Shown: positions 52,089-61,245 of the stretch, piece by piece | Layout of the letters: each line of letters begins with the position of its first letter | How positions within the stretch are numbered: position 1 is the stretch's first letter | NCBI GenBank assembly: GCA_046327745.1 | Contig: JAXLXV010000014.1 | Span: 146,570 to 210,569 of the forward strand | From: JABAQJ01 sp046327745 | Lineage (GTDB): Bacteria; Gemmatimonadota; Gemmatimonadetes; Gemmatimonadales; Gemmatimonadaceae | Direction: 5' to 3' | DNA length: 64,000 bases | Program-made: the position numbers and the translations under genes | The notes under the pieces: model-generated | Told to the model about the DNA's origin: nothing | What the model saw: the letters and a program-made list of their open reading frames with translations, nothing else | Database searches by the model: none

Positions 52089-53168
52089 TCACTGCGAGAT
52101 GAGGTTGATCTTGCCGACCAACCCATGCGTCTCGTCGTCCGGACCAGATGCGAAGTAGAGCGTTGACGGGCTGGACGCCGGGCCGAACGTGAGGCCCCAC
52201 AGTCCGTCGATCACGAGGGCGTCGCCATTCTCGCCCTTCAGGAAGCCCATGAATTCGCCAGACGTCGCACTGTAGGCGCCGATCTTCCCATCGCCGAAAT
52301 TGCCGACGAGGATCGCGCCGCTGACATCGCCAAAGCCCGCCGGTGCGCGAACGATGGCCCATGGGGCATTCAGGTTACCGCCAGAGGCAAAGCGCTTGGA
52401 CACGGTGCCATCGGCGTGAAAGATGACGATGTAACCAAGACCCGGTCCCGCCTCATCATCTTCATTGTCGGGGGCGAGCTGCTTCGCAAAGGACACGTAC
52501 AGATCACCGTCGATGTTCTGAATCCCGAATGGCCCATATCCCGCCGGGATGCTCGGGTCGGTGAACGACTTCACGTACGCGAAGCCAGCATCGAACACAT
52601 CAATCGCGTTCCCTTTGAAGTTGGTGGCATACAGGTGGTTCGTGCCTCCATCCGATGCCACGGCGAGACCCTTGTACACGGCGTCGTTGGACGATCGATC
52701 GGCGACCTTTACGGCACTGCTCATGCCAGAACTCCACGCCGCAATGGTCCCATCCTCGCCGGCGAAAATGAACGCCGCTGGCGCTCCGCCATTGATCGTG
52801 AAGTCTGCCGTGGCGTTGTACAACACGCCGGTTGGAGCTCCACCGGTCGCTGATGAGGCTGACGGAATCGTCACGGTCAACGGTTGCTTGGCGCCGGCGG
52901 CGTCGTACACCGTCGAGGTTCCCGTTTCGGCGTTGGCCACCCACAGGAAGCCCGTGGGCCCAAAGGCCACGCCCCACGCGTTGATCAGCTTTTCGTCGAC
53001 GGTGGACGCGTCGGCCGTCGTGGACGCGTCGGCGACGAGGTCCGTCACGGCATAGGTGCTTGTGGAAGCTGGCGGATTCGTTGAATTGTCATTGCCGCAC
53101 GCGGCCAGCGCAACGAGCGCACCTAACGCGGCAGTGGTCGACATCACTCTCAGGTAGTTCTGCTGCAT
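52089..53168 (-). CDS. TIGR03118-family lipoprotein
   Basis: A 359-residue lipoprotein (lipobox LAAC, Cys24) with a beta-propeller-like body. Family signatures are LINAWGVAFGPTGFLWVANAETGTSTVYD, GAPTGVLYN, FIFAGEDGTIAAWSSG, HLYATNFKGNAIDVFD, and LWGLTFGPASSPSTLYFASGPDDETHGLVGKI at the end, each cut short here. The family is common in Acidobacteriota, Gemmatimonadota and Proteobacteria, with unknown function. AGGAGG is well placed before the start at 53168. Confidence 0.92.
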   Translation of the reverse strand: MQQNYLRVMSTTAALGALVALAACGNDNSTNPPASTSTYAVTDLVADASTTADASTVDEKLINAWGVAFGPTGFLWVANAETGTSTVYDAAGAKQPLTVTIPSASSATGGAPTGVLYNATADFTINGGAPAAFIFAGEDGTIAAWSSGMSSAVKVADRSSNDAVYKGLAVASDGGTNHLYATNFKGNAIDVFDAGFAYVKSFTDPSIPAGYGPFGIQNIDGDLYVSFAKQLAPDNEDDEAGPGLGYIVIFHADGTVSKRFASGGNLNAPWAIVRAPAGFGDVSGAILVGNFGDGKIGAYSATSGEFMGFLKGENGDALVIDGLWGLTFGPASSPSTLYFASGPDDETHGLVGKINLISQ

Positions 53169-53768
53169 GGATTCCTCCTGTCCTGTATACGCGTCCCGCG
53201 GCATCCATTCGCACGGGACAACAGCGCAAGGCGCGACCAAGCTCCTCCGTATTGCATCGGATGCCCCTTGTCTGCGGGACTACCCCTCGCGACGCAACGA
53301 TGATCCTGAGCGTTCAGATGCATTGGCGAATGGACGCCTCACAGATCGGATCGCCGCAAATGTCGTCAGTGGCACGTGTCACGTTCTATCGAAGAAACGT
53401 GTTCATCCGTCGGCGCCGCGAATCGGAGCGTCGCGATCAATCACGCCGTCAAAGACACTCTGCGTAGCGGAAGACAACGCCAGATGTCCGCCTCAAGGAC
53501 TAGTCGCATCTCTGCCTGATGGAAATCCTGACGCCCGTTCTTGGAACGAGTCCACTCTTCTGTGCGTGACCAAGGCACGCGAGAGATTCACGAAGATCTA
53601 TCGAGTAGTGGCCGCTGCAGGATCGGACAGGTTCCGGAGCGGTGCCTGTGGACGTGGCCACGATCCCGTAGCGCGAAGGCGGCACGGACACGATGTTCAT
53701 GGCGTCGGCGGACTCGACCGGACGCTAAGGCAGGTACAACGCCGCATGGCTACCACAACACCGCATCA
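53169..53768. other. Long intergenic stretch between divergent genes
   Basis: Six hundred bases without a convincing gene. Short open frames exist on both strands but have no ribosome binding site, no recognisable family and no codon bias. The stretch probably holds the promoters of the divergent TIGR03118 and DHFR-like genes; the rest may be remnants. I saw no inverted repeat longer than six bases here. Confidence 0.5.
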
Positions 53769-54335
53769 ATGACCGAGACGAAATCCAAAGTGACGGTCCA
53801 CATGGCCGCGAGCCTCGATGGATTCATTGCCCGTCGAGATGGCCGTGTCGACTGGCTGGAGACCCATGATGAGTTCCCTGGCGGGGCGACCATGGAGCCG
53901 GGCTTCGTCGAAGCATTCCTGAAGACGATCGATTGCTACGTCATGGGCTCGCGAACGTACGAGACCGCACTCGGATTCGAGGCGAAGGGATTTGGCTGGG
54001 CCTACGGCGACAAGCCCACCTTCGTACTCACGCGACGTTCCCTGCCGCGCACGCGGGCATCGATCGAGTTCTACGCGGGCGACCTGTCGCAGCTGGTGAC
54101 CGAACGCTTGCGACGCGACTTCAAGAGCATCTGGGTTGCTGGTGGTGGCGCTGTGGCTGGGGAGTGCCTGAGGTTGGGGCTGGCGGACGAGCTTCGATAC
54201 TCCATCCTGCCGGTGCTGATTGGCGATGGCATTTCGTTTTTCGAGAAGCTCGATCGCGACGTTGCGCTCCACCTGGCGGAAGTCACCGCCTACAAGAACG
54301 GCATGGTCGAACTACGATACGACGTGCGTCGCTAG
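53769..54335 (+). CDS. Dihydrofolate-reductase-like protein (RibD C-terminal family)
   Basis: A 188-residue single-domain protein: VTVHMAASLDGFIARRDGRVDWLE, YVMGSRTYETAL, KPTFVLTRRSLP and SIWVAGGGAVAGECLRLGLADELR are the family landmarks, with the GGG loop for NADPH. It is a stand-alone homologue of the N-terminal domain of the fusion at 39336. The substrate is unknown; such proteins are usually not true DHFRs. The next gene starts 23 bases downstream. Confidence 0.9.
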   Translation: MTETKSKVTVHMAASLDGFIARRDGRVDWLETHDEFPGGATMEPGFVEAFLKTIDCYVMGSRTYETALGFEAKGFGWAYGDKPTFVLTRRSLPRTRASIEFYAGDLSQLVTERLRRDFKSIWVAGGGAVAGECLRLGLADELRYSILPVLIGDGISFFEKLDRDVALHLAEVTAYKNGMVELRYDVRR

Positions 54336-54358
54336 CACTGATCTCACTCACGAAACGC

Positions 54359-55114
54359 ATGGACCGGCCGAAAACCCTCAACGTCGTGACTCGCGAGCAG
54401 TGGCGGCGCTGGCTCTCGGCGCATGGCGATGCGACGCGGGACGTGTGGATCCGGTTTTACAAGCGACATACCGGGCGCCCGCGCCTGGCGTATGACGACG
54501 CGGTAGAGGAGGCGATTTGTTTCGGGTGGATCGACAGCATTGTACGTCGCATCGACGATGCGTCGTACGCGCAAAAGTTCACCCCTCGACGCGATGGTTC
54601 CAAATGGTCGGACCTGAATCGGGAACGTCTGCGGCGGATGATTGCGGAGGGCCGCATGACACCGACCGGTCTGGCCAAGGCGGCCGCCGTCATCAAACGT
54701 CAATCGAATTCAGCGCGGCGCGACGCCGACGAGGTGCCTGACGATCTTCGGAGCGCACTCGTCGCGCACGGTAAGGCATGGGAGACATTCCAATCGTTCA
54801 CGCCATCCCGGCGCCGTGCGTACGTTCGCCTCATCACGGATGCCAAGAAGGAGGAAACGCGACAGCGCCGCATGAAGGAAGTCATCGCCTTGCTAGTCCA
54901 AGGGACTGGGGAGCCCCAAGCGCTTCCCGTGTTTCTGAGTCGAGCCCTCAAGACGAACCGCAAGGCATGGGAAAACTTCAGCCGGCTCGCGCCGTCGCAT
55001 CGGCGTCACTACGTCGGGTGGATCATGATGGCGAAGAAGCCGGAAACACGCGCGCGCCGATTGCGTGAGGCGATCGCCTTGCTCGAGCAGAACAAGAAGT
55101 TGGGTCTGAAGTAG
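54359..55114 (+). CDS. YdeI/OmpD-associated-like protein
   Basis: A 251-residue soluble protein. The N-terminal half shows the YdeI landmarks: REQWRRWLSAHGDATRDVWIRFYK, YDDAVEEAICFGWIDSIVRRID and QKFTPRRDGSKWSDLNRERL. The C-terminal part repeats a motif twice: SALVAHGKAWETFQSFTPSRRRAYV, and later KTNRKAWENFSRLAPSHRRHYVGWI, each followed by KKEETRQRRMKEVIALL or a near copy. The family is tied to protection against cationic peptides in a few species, but its mechanism is unknown. It follows the DHFR-like gene closely in the same direction. Confidence 0.87.
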   Translation: MDRPKTLNVVTREQWRRWLSAHGDATRDVWIRFYKRHTGRPRLAYDDAVEEAICFGWIDSIVRRIDDASYAQKFTPRRDGSKWSDLNRERLRRMIAEGRMTPTGLAKAAAVIKRQSNSARRDADEVPDDLRSALVAHGKAWETFQSFTPSRRRAYVRLITDAKKEETRQRRMKEVIALLVQGTGEPQALPVFLSRALKTNRKAWENFSRLAPSHRRHYVGWIMMAKKPETRARRLREAIALLEQNKKLGLK

Positions 55115-55407
55115 GCGCGACGCGCTCATCGTTCACCTGTCGAGCAGCAGGGTGACATAGGTCACCGGCGGAACCGGCCACAGGCGGATCACGATCGTGA
55201 ATGGAGATCGTTAGGCAGACTGAGCCATAGCCGGCGGCTTCTATTTCCCCTTGACGAACGAATGCTTGGCGTCGAATCGTAGCACACATTCGACGGGCGG
55301 GCATTGCGGGGGCGCGCGCGAACCAGTCGGGACAGCAGCGACAGGCGCGCGTCACCAGCTGCAACGATCCGCCGACAGAGCTGCGGCCATCGCGAGCGGG
55401 CGGATTC
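55115..55407. promoter_or_regulatory. Upstream region of the acyltransferase gene
   Basis: No gene is seen. It contains a short inverted repeat GGTGAC-N4-GTCACC at 55151-55166 and a CGTTAGGC word near 55208. Either could be a regulatory feature, and the 6-bp repeat has the size of an operator half-site pair. Support is weak. Confidence 0.3.
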
Positions 55408-57678
55408 ATGATTCAACTTGCGACACCGGTGAAGCAACGGGTCGTCATCGACCCGGCGCAGGAACGGTCGACTGAGGGCGCGGCGTCGGTCCAACCCCGC
55501 GACCACCGCCTGGATATCCAGGGCCTGCGCGCGGTCGCCGTGCTGGTGGTCGCGTTAGGCCATGCGAACGTTCAGGGCATGAAGGGCGGTTACGTTGGCG
55601 TGGACGTCTTCTTCGTGATCTCCGGCTTCCTCATCACGGGATGGCTCGTTCGACGTGGACTGCGAGCCGATCGCATGCCGTTCCGTGACTTCTATGCTGG
55701 GCGCGCGCGTCGCATTCTTCCGCTAGCGGCGTTGAACACGATCGTCACGGTCATCGTCACGTCGGCCTTACTGAACCCGGTGCGAGCTCTTGCCGCCTAT
55801 CGCGACTCAATCTGGGCGACGTTTTTCTCGGCCAACGTCTACTTGGCTCGCATGCACGTGGACTACTTCGACAGTACGCGACCGGCCTCGCCCTTTCAGC
55901 ACTATTGGTCCCTCGCGGTGGAAGAGCAGTTCTACCTGCTGTGGCCGGCGATCATCCTTGGCGTGCTCTATGTGGTACGGCGTCGCGCCCGTCGGCACGC
56001 CGATCACCAGGCGCAGGAGTCGAAGCCGGCAGCGACGGATGACGGCTTTCCTGTGGTCCGCCGACTTGGCGTGGTGGTATTGCTGCTGGTGGCGATCTCG
56101 TTCGGGTGGAGTGTGCAACGGACGGCTATTGATCAGGACATGGCATACTTCTCGACTTTCACGCGGAGTTGGGAACTGGGGATTGGTAGCCTGGTCGCCA
56201 TCGGCACCACGAGGTTGGTACGTGTGCCAGCGGCATGGCGCGCCGCGCTCGGCTGGATCGGGATGGCGGCCATCATCGCCAGCGTCTTGATGTTCACAGC
56301 CGCAACGGACTTCCCGGGCTACGCCGCGGCGCTGCCCGTGTTGGGCGCCGCGGCGGTCCTGATCGGTGGCCTTCGCGGTGGTCATCGATGGGGGGTGGAT
56401 CGCGTGCTTCAGCAGCAGCCACTAACGCTCGTTGGCGACGCCTCCTACTCGTTCTATTTGTGGCATTGGCCCGTGTTGGTCATCGCGGCGCAGTACGCTG
56501 GGCATCCGCTAGGGGTAGGCGCCAACGTGGGGCTGTTGATCGCCGCCTTTGCAGTCAGCGTGGTGACCTATCGGTACTACGAGCATCCGTTACACCACGG
56601 ACAATTGCTGCAACGACCGTCAGCTGCACTCACGGTCTGGCCGGTCGCCATCGCGGCCGGGCTGGTGGTGGCGATTGGCGGAATTCGAACGACCAAGGAC
56701 GAGATGGTGGCGCGCTTCCATCGAAATGCGCGGGTTGCGCCTCCATTTGGCCTGTCAATCATCTCGGGCGGCGGCCGTGAGTCGGCGGAGGGAGAGATCG
56801 CGGATTCCGAGCCCGCGGTCGCTTTCGATCCCGTGGCGGCGGTCGTGGCAGCGAGTGCCGAGCCATCGCGCTTGATCAGTCCTGTGCCGAATGGCCTCAC
56901 GCCGCCATTGTTTGACCTGAAGGTCAACGACTACGTGCCAGGGCGCTGCGGCGCGTCGCGCCGCCGCCGCACTTCGGCGGATGTGTGCCATACGGGCGCT
57001 GGCGACGCTGATCGCACCGTTGTGGTGTTTGGGGATTCGCACGCGAAGATGTGGATGCCCGCTCTGCTGCGTATTGCGGGCGAGCATCGGTGGGACATTG
57101 TGCCGATGTTCAAGGAGGGGTGCACGGCGGCCGGCATCGACTGGGGCGGTGGGTTGGCGAGAGGCGCTCGGGCCCCCTGCGTGACTTGGTACTCCTGGGC
57201 CTTGGATCAACTGAAGGTGTTGCGGCCGGATGTGATCATTCTGTCCGAGTTCTACACGCGGACGCTGCAGAGCGGTTTTGGCGGCGGCGCACAGGGCGTG
57301 TATGCGGGGTTGGAAGCTCAGTTGCGTGCGCTGGTCCCGTTAGGCGCCCGCACCGTGGTGTTCGAGGATATCCCGTACCAGGATCAAGCACCGGCCGACT
57401 GCCTGACATCGACGGGATCCACCATCGGGACCTGTTCGACCTCCATAGACCAGACCCTTGCGAGCGCGGTCGATTCGGTCCGGCAATTGGTGGAGACGCA
57501 CGGCGCGCGTTTCTTTCCGACGTCCCAGTGGTTCTGCGCCAGTGGTCGATGCCCGGTCATCATCGGAAGCACCATTGCCTATCGCGACCAGAGCCATATG
57601 TCACCGGTGTACGCGATCCAGTTGTCGCGGATCGTCGGCAACCGTTTGGCGGAGGCAATCGGCCCTCGCACCCCGTGA
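55408..57678 (+). CDS. Membrane acyltransferase with SGNH domain (OafA-type)
   Basis: A 756-residue protein. The N-terminal acyltransferase-3 domain has RLDIQGLRAVAVLVVALGHA with catalytic His52, then GGYVGVDVFFVISGFLIT and HYWSLAVEEQFYLLWP, and ten or so membrane helices up to about residue 430. After a linker, the C-terminal SGNH domain has VVFGDSHAKMW (Asp543, Ser544, His545) and the late catalytic pair DQSH (Asp727, His730). This is the OafA/YrhL arrangement, in which the membrane half passes an acetyl group across and the SGNH half places it on a sugar of a surface polysaccharide. The start at 55408 is ATG. Confidence 0.94.
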   Translation: MIQLATPVKQRVVIDPAQERSTEGAASVQPRDHRLDIQGLRAVAVLVVALGHANVQGMKGGYVGVDVFFVISGFLITGWLVRRGLRADRMPFRDFYAGRARRILPLAALNTIVTVIVTSALLNPVRALAAYRDSIWATFFSANVYLARMHVDYFDSTRPASPFQHYWSLAVEEQFYLLWPAIILGVLYVVRRRARRHADHQAQESKPAATDDGFPVVRRLGVVVLLLVAISFGWSVQRTAIDQDMAYFSTFTRSWELGIGSLVAIGTTRLVRVPAAWRAALGWIGMAAIIASVLMFTAATDFPGYAAALPVLGAAAVLIGGLRGGHRWGVDRVLQQQPLTLVGDASYSFYLWHWPVLVIAAQYAGHPLGVGANVGLLIAAFAVSVVTYRYYEHPLHHGQLLQRPSAALTVWPVAIAAGLVVAIGGIRTTKDEMVARFHRNARVAPPFGLSIISGGGRESAEGEIADSEPAVAFDPVAAVVAASAEPSRLISPVPNGLTPPLFDLKVNDYVPGRCGASRRRRTSADVCHTGAGDADRTVVVFGDSHAKMWMPALLRIAGEHRWDIVPMFKEGCTAAGIDWGGGLARGARAPCVTWYSWALDQLKVLRPDVIILSEFYTRTLQSGFGGGAQGVYAGLEAQLRALVPLGARTVVFEDIPYQDQAPADCLTSTGSTIGTCSTSIDQTLASAVDSVRQLVETHGARFFPTSQWFCASGRCPVIIGSTIAYRDQSHMSPVYAIQLSRIVGNRLAEAIGPRTP

Positions 57679-57806
57679 CCACTGGTGGTTGAAACGTCGC
57701 CCGGGCATCTATAGGAATGCCTGCAACACGACGGGGAATTGAAGACAAACATGGTGCTCCGCAGGGAACTCTAGCTCGTCCAGTAGAACCGTTCCGCTGG
57801 CGACAC

Positions 57807-58412
57807 ATGGGAGGCGCGCATTGGGCGCTCACGACGGCGTCCCCAATCGTACTGCCGATTCTGCTGTCCAGCTGCGTTCATGGGACGCGACAAGGGTCGG
57901 AGCCAGGCCAAATTGCCCAGCGCGCGGAGGCAAGCCGAGTGATACAGGGCTTTGCTCGCGGTCTGGCCTCGGTTCGCAGCACGGGCCCCGGCATGCAGCT
58001 GAGCCTTGGAATAGATCCCCACTCCAAGGACGACGTCGTGTTGCAGGTGAAGTACCCAGCGCCTAACGGGAATCCGGCGGCGCGCGATGTATGGTGTGAC
58101 GCGGAGACGCGCGACTGGGCCAGCGCCCGTGCGATCTCGTTTAGGGTAAAGCCCGAGCATGCCCTGCGATTGAGCGTGTCCTTTCAAGATCGCCTTGGCG
58201 TGGCCTACACCAGCTGGGTTGACCTCAGGGCAGGCGAATGGCAAACGGTGCGTGTTGCCTTTTCGGACATCCGCCCGAACCCATACTTCCAGCCTCCGAA
58301 CGCTCGCCTCGGCATGCCCATCGACGTCAGCGATGTCGCGCGCATCGGCTTCGCCCCTCAGGATCAGGCAGCTGGAAGCTTGGAGATCGGTCGCTTGGTG
58401 CTGACGGACTGA
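57807..58412 (+). CDS. Lipoprotein with CIA30/CBM11-like domain
   Basis: A 201-residue lipoprotein (lipobox LLSSC, Cys23). The mature domain is a beta-jellyroll of the CIA30/CBM11 kind: DVVLQVKYPAPNG, RDWASARAISFRVKPEHALRLSVSFQD, AGEWQTVRVAFSDI and VARIGFAPQDQAAGSLEIGRLVL (cut here). Such domains bind glucans or assist membrane complexes. It follows the OafA-type gene in the same direction by 128 bases, so both may concern surface polysaccharide. Several in-frame starts exist; ATG 57807 keeps a normal signal peptide. Confidence 0.75.
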   Translation: MGGAHWALTTASPIVLPILLSSCVHGTRQGSEPGQIAQRAEASRVIQGFARGLASVRSTGPGMQLSLGIDPHSKDDVVLQVKYPAPNGNPAARDVWCDAETRDWASARAISFRVKPEHALRLSVSFQDRLGVAYTSWVDLRAGEWQTVRVAFSDIRPNPYFQPPNARLGMPIDVSDVARIGFAPQDQAAGSLEIGRLVLTD

Positions 58413-58439
58413 GCCCGCACGATCGCCGGGGCGAGAACG

Positions 58440-58465
58440 CGCGCCGGGGAAGGAACCCCGGCGCG
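58440..58465. terminator. Bidirectional terminator hairpin
   Basis: CGCGCCGGGG and CCCCGGCGCG form a perfect 10-bp stem around the loop AAGGAA, between the stops of two convergent genes. It is the strongest hairpin noticed in the window. No T-tract is present on either side. Confidence 0.75.
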
Positions 58466-58472
58466 ACGCGCC

Positions 58473-59081
58473 TCACTTGCCTACGAACCAATTCACGCCG
58501 ATGCGAAATCGCCCTGTCTGTGCCTTCGCATCCAGACCGGAAATCGTGATGTTGTTGAACTTGACCTCGTCGTAACTGCCACCGGTGTACAGGTAGTGAA
58601 GGTCCAGCGCGACCGATGGGCTAAAGAACACGTTCAACCCGGCGCCCAACGTGAGACCGGTCCCATTCACGTCCGCCGAATGGGAATCACCTTGGTCGTC
58701 AATGAAGTCGATCTTGGCGGTTCGCCCGCTTAAGGCTCCAACGATGTAGGGAACGACTTGATTCGGCCCAGAGCGGAATGACACGCGGACCCCGACATCC
58801 CCCTGTCCAAGGGTGTAGCTGCCGATTTCGTCAGAATCGAGCGACGCGCCACTGCCATTCACGAACAGAGCCCAGGTCTTGTTGAATCCATATCCGAGCG
58901 TAAGGCCCGCCCCCGCTCCTGAGTCGGTGTTACTGTCTTCGACCGACTGTGCCGCACCCTCCAAGCCACCGCCCAGAAAGAACCCACGTGTTCGTGATTT
59001 CGCGGCCGACTGCGCGTGGGCGACGTCCGCGAAGATTCCGGCAAGCACCAAAGCGATAGCGACCGTATTGTGACGTCTCAC
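58473..59081 (-). CDS. Outer-membrane beta-barrel protein
   Basis: A 202-residue OmpA/OmpW-like eight-stranded barrel. The signal peptide ends in VAHAQ. Strands such as GFFLGGGLEGAAQ, GAGLTLGYGFNKTWALFV, GDVGVRVSFR, VVPYIVGALSG, LTLGAGLNVFFSPSVALDLHYLY alternate with loops, and the chain ends in FRIGVNWFVGK. The start is GTG 59081, with a strong GGGAGGGG close upstream. Barrels of this type are common surface proteins without a known substrate. Confidence 0.88.
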   Translation of the reverse strand: MRRHNTVAIALVLAGIFADVAHAQSAAKSRTRGFFLGGGLEGAAQSVEDSNTDSGAGAGLTLGYGFNKTWALFVNGSGASLDSDEIGSYTLGQGDVGVRVSFRSGPNQVVPYIVGALSGRTAKIDFIDDQGDSHSADVNGTGLTLGAGLNVFFSPSVALDLHYLYTGGSYDEVKFNNITISGLDAKAQTGRFRIGVNWFVGK

Positions 59082-59313
59082 ATCCCCTCCCGCTCAGAAG
59101 AATGCGTTAAGCTGCAGACCGATAACGGGATTATATATCGTCGTGGTGGAGTGGGTCGCAAGGGGCAAGGCGAACAGTGCTCCAACTGGTTACCACGCGC
59201 GCACGTGGCGCCGACGACAACCTGCGACTGTCCCGGTCATCCAACGCAGGCCTCGCAAGAGCACCGATAGCGCGTTAGCCGTCGCTACGTTAGGCGATCA
59301 TCGTTCGCGCTGA

Positions 59314-61233
59314 CTACGCCGTCGTTGGAGTGTTCAATCGACTGCGTGTGGAATTCTCGACTTCCTGCTGCGCCGCTGCCAGACGTCCAAGGTCTTCACT
59401 CATCACCCGCGCGGCGTCCATCAAGGTGGTCAGCGGTGCGAGGTCTTCGGCGCCTGCATGCAATCGCAGCAGATCCAGACGGACGCCCTCCAGTGCGGCG
59501 ACGGTCTCCGCCAGTCGCGCGGCCGCCGCATTCTTTCGCTCGGCGATAACGCTCGCGTCCGTGGAGCCCGACGGCGCAAGCGCGGCCACGACGTCCAAGG
59601 CGGCGCGCGCCTCCACGGCACGGGCCTCGAGGGCCGATACAATGGAGGGCAGCTCCGCCAGCTGCTCCTTATATGCACTCGGTAATGCTGCGAAGAGCTC
59701 CGATGCGGCAACGCCGAGCGCCGCTTCGGTGGGCCGAAACGTGGTCGCCGGCAACTTCGAGCGCTCCGGTGCGCCGAGGCGGTGGGCGAGCCACTCACCC
59801 AGCCGACTGTTCCACAAACGATCGCGAATCCCCGTTTGCCACCACTTTTTCACCTTGGTGGGAATGAACTGAACGTCAAGCGCATTGCTCGCGGCTCCGG
59901 TCGCCAGCGTGCTGAGCACGGGTCCGACAATGAGCAACATGCCGTAGTTGCGCTCGTGCACCACTCCCGCCAGCAGCAACCCGAACGTCGTTGCGAGCCA
60001 TCCTCCCGCAGCGAGTGTCGCCACACGCAGAATGCGATGCGACGTTGGCTCCTTTTCCGATTGCACCACCGCGTCGGTCTCGGCGCGTTCACGGCGCTCG
60101 ACGTCCATCGCCGCGCGCAAGTCAGCCAGTGTGTGGCCGGTACGGAATTGACGCAGGGCCTGGTTAACGTGGAATCCGACCACAGGCACAAGTGGCGCCG
60201 AAGCGATTCCCGCCAGCAGCACAATGTCACCGGGTCCATCCGGACGTTGACCGGCCAGCCAAACGGCGAGGTTCACCAGGGTTAATGTTCCGAACAAACC
60301 AGACCACGCCATGTAAGGCACGATCAGAGGGTTCCGCGCACTGAGCCACGCGCGCAGCGTGGGTGGCAGCGTCGGACGAACATCCGGCGCAGGCGTTAGG
60401 GCGTCGGCCAACGCTTCGCCGTCAGGAAATCGTTGTGCAGGCTCCAAGGCGAGGCAGCGGTGGATGCACGCCGCCAGAGCCGGCGACAGTCCGGGGGCCA
60501 CACGCACCACGTTAGGTGGTTCACTGACGTGCTGACGTAGCGCCAACGCGGCTGCTGTGGTGGCCTCAAACGGTAGCCGGCCACTGACGGCGAGGTAGCC
60601 AACCACGCCAAGCGCATAGAGGTCGCTACGGCCGTCGATGGGTTGCCCTGTTGCCTGCTCAGGACTCATGAAGTGCGCCGTTCCCATGATCTTCCCGGGA
60701 TCGGTGCTGGTCAGCGCAGCTCCACGATCATGCGCTATGCCGAAGTCCGTAACCAGAGCGCGGCCGGTGCTCGCCTCCAACAGGATGTTGTCAGGCTTCA
60801 CGTCCCGATGCACGATGCCCCGACCGTGCGCGTACGCCAGCGCCCATGCCACCTCCCGCAAGACGCGCGTAGCGTCAGCAGGCGCGAGAGGGCCACGCGT
60901 GCGGAGTCGCTCGCCGAGCGTTTCTCCCTCCACGTAGCTCATGACGAAGAAAACGAAACCGCCGGTCTCGCTGACACGGTGAATAGGCACGATGTGCGGG
61001 TGCGAAAGCCCCGCTGCCATCCGCGCCTCACGCAGGAAGCGCTCACGCGCCGACGGCATGCTGGCGAGGTCCGCCGGCAAGACCTTAATGGCGACGTCAC
61101 GGTCCAGCTGCACGTCACGCGCCAGGTACACGATACCCATGCCGCCGCGGCCGAGCTCTCGCTGCAACGAGTACTCGCCCGCAAGTGCGGCCTGAAGGTC
61201 GAGGAATTCTGTCGATGGCTGTGACACGTTCAA
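59314..61233 (-). CDS. Ser/Thr protein kinase with membrane helices and coiled-coil tail
   Basis: A 639-residue kinase. GRGGMG is at 28-33, Lys50 in VAIKVL, HRDVKPDN at 142-149, DFG at 163-165 and FMSPEQ near 188. In place of the usual one membrane helix and periplasmic sensor, residues about 300-460 contain four hydrophobic stretches: PYMAWSGLFGTLTLVNLAVWL, DIVLLAGIASAPLVPVVGF, ILRVATLAAGGWLATTFGLLL and MLLIVGPVLSTLATGAAS. The tail (about 520-635) is helical and alanine- and glutamate-rich, likely coiled coil, probably cytoplasmic. Upstream, 12 bases away, is the stop of the membrane protein at 61246-61731, so the two form an operon. No sigma factor is beside it. Confidence 0.92.
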   Translation of the reverse strand: MNVSQPSTEFLDLQAALAGEYSLQRELGRGGMGIVYLARDVQLDRDVAIKVLPADLASMPSARERFLREARMAAGLSHPHIVPIHRVSETGGFVFFVMSYVEGETLGERLRTRGPLAPADATRVLREVAWALAYAHGRGIVHRDVKPDNILLEASTGRALVTDFGIAHDRGAALTSTDPGKIMGTAHFMSPEQATGQPIDGRSDLYALGVVGYLAVSGRLPFEATTAAALALRQHVSEPPNVVRVAPGLSPALAACIHRCLALEPAQRFPDGEALADALTPAPDVRPTLPPTLRAWLSARNPLIVPYMAWSGLFGTLTLVNLAVWLAGQRPDGPGDIVLLAGIASAPLVPVVGFHVNQALRQFRTGHTLADLRAAMDVERRERAETDAVVQSEKEPTSHRILRVATLAAGGWLATTFGLLLAGVVHERNYGMLLIVGPVLSTLATGAASNALDVQFIPTKVKKWWQTGIRDRLWNSRLGEWLAHRLGAPERSKLPATTFRPTEAALGVAASELFAALPSAYKEQLAELPSIVSALEARAVEARAALDVVAALAPSGSTDASVIAERKNAAAARLAETVAALEGVRLDLLRLHAGAEDLAPLTTLMDAARVMSEDLGRLAAAQQEVENSTRSRLNTPTTA

Positions 61234-61245
61234 TCTGGCGGGCGC

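Noticed and set aside
53541..53768. N-terminal extension of the DHFR-like protein
   Set aside because: The extra 76 residues are outside the family and contain no fold; ATG 53769 is the natural start.
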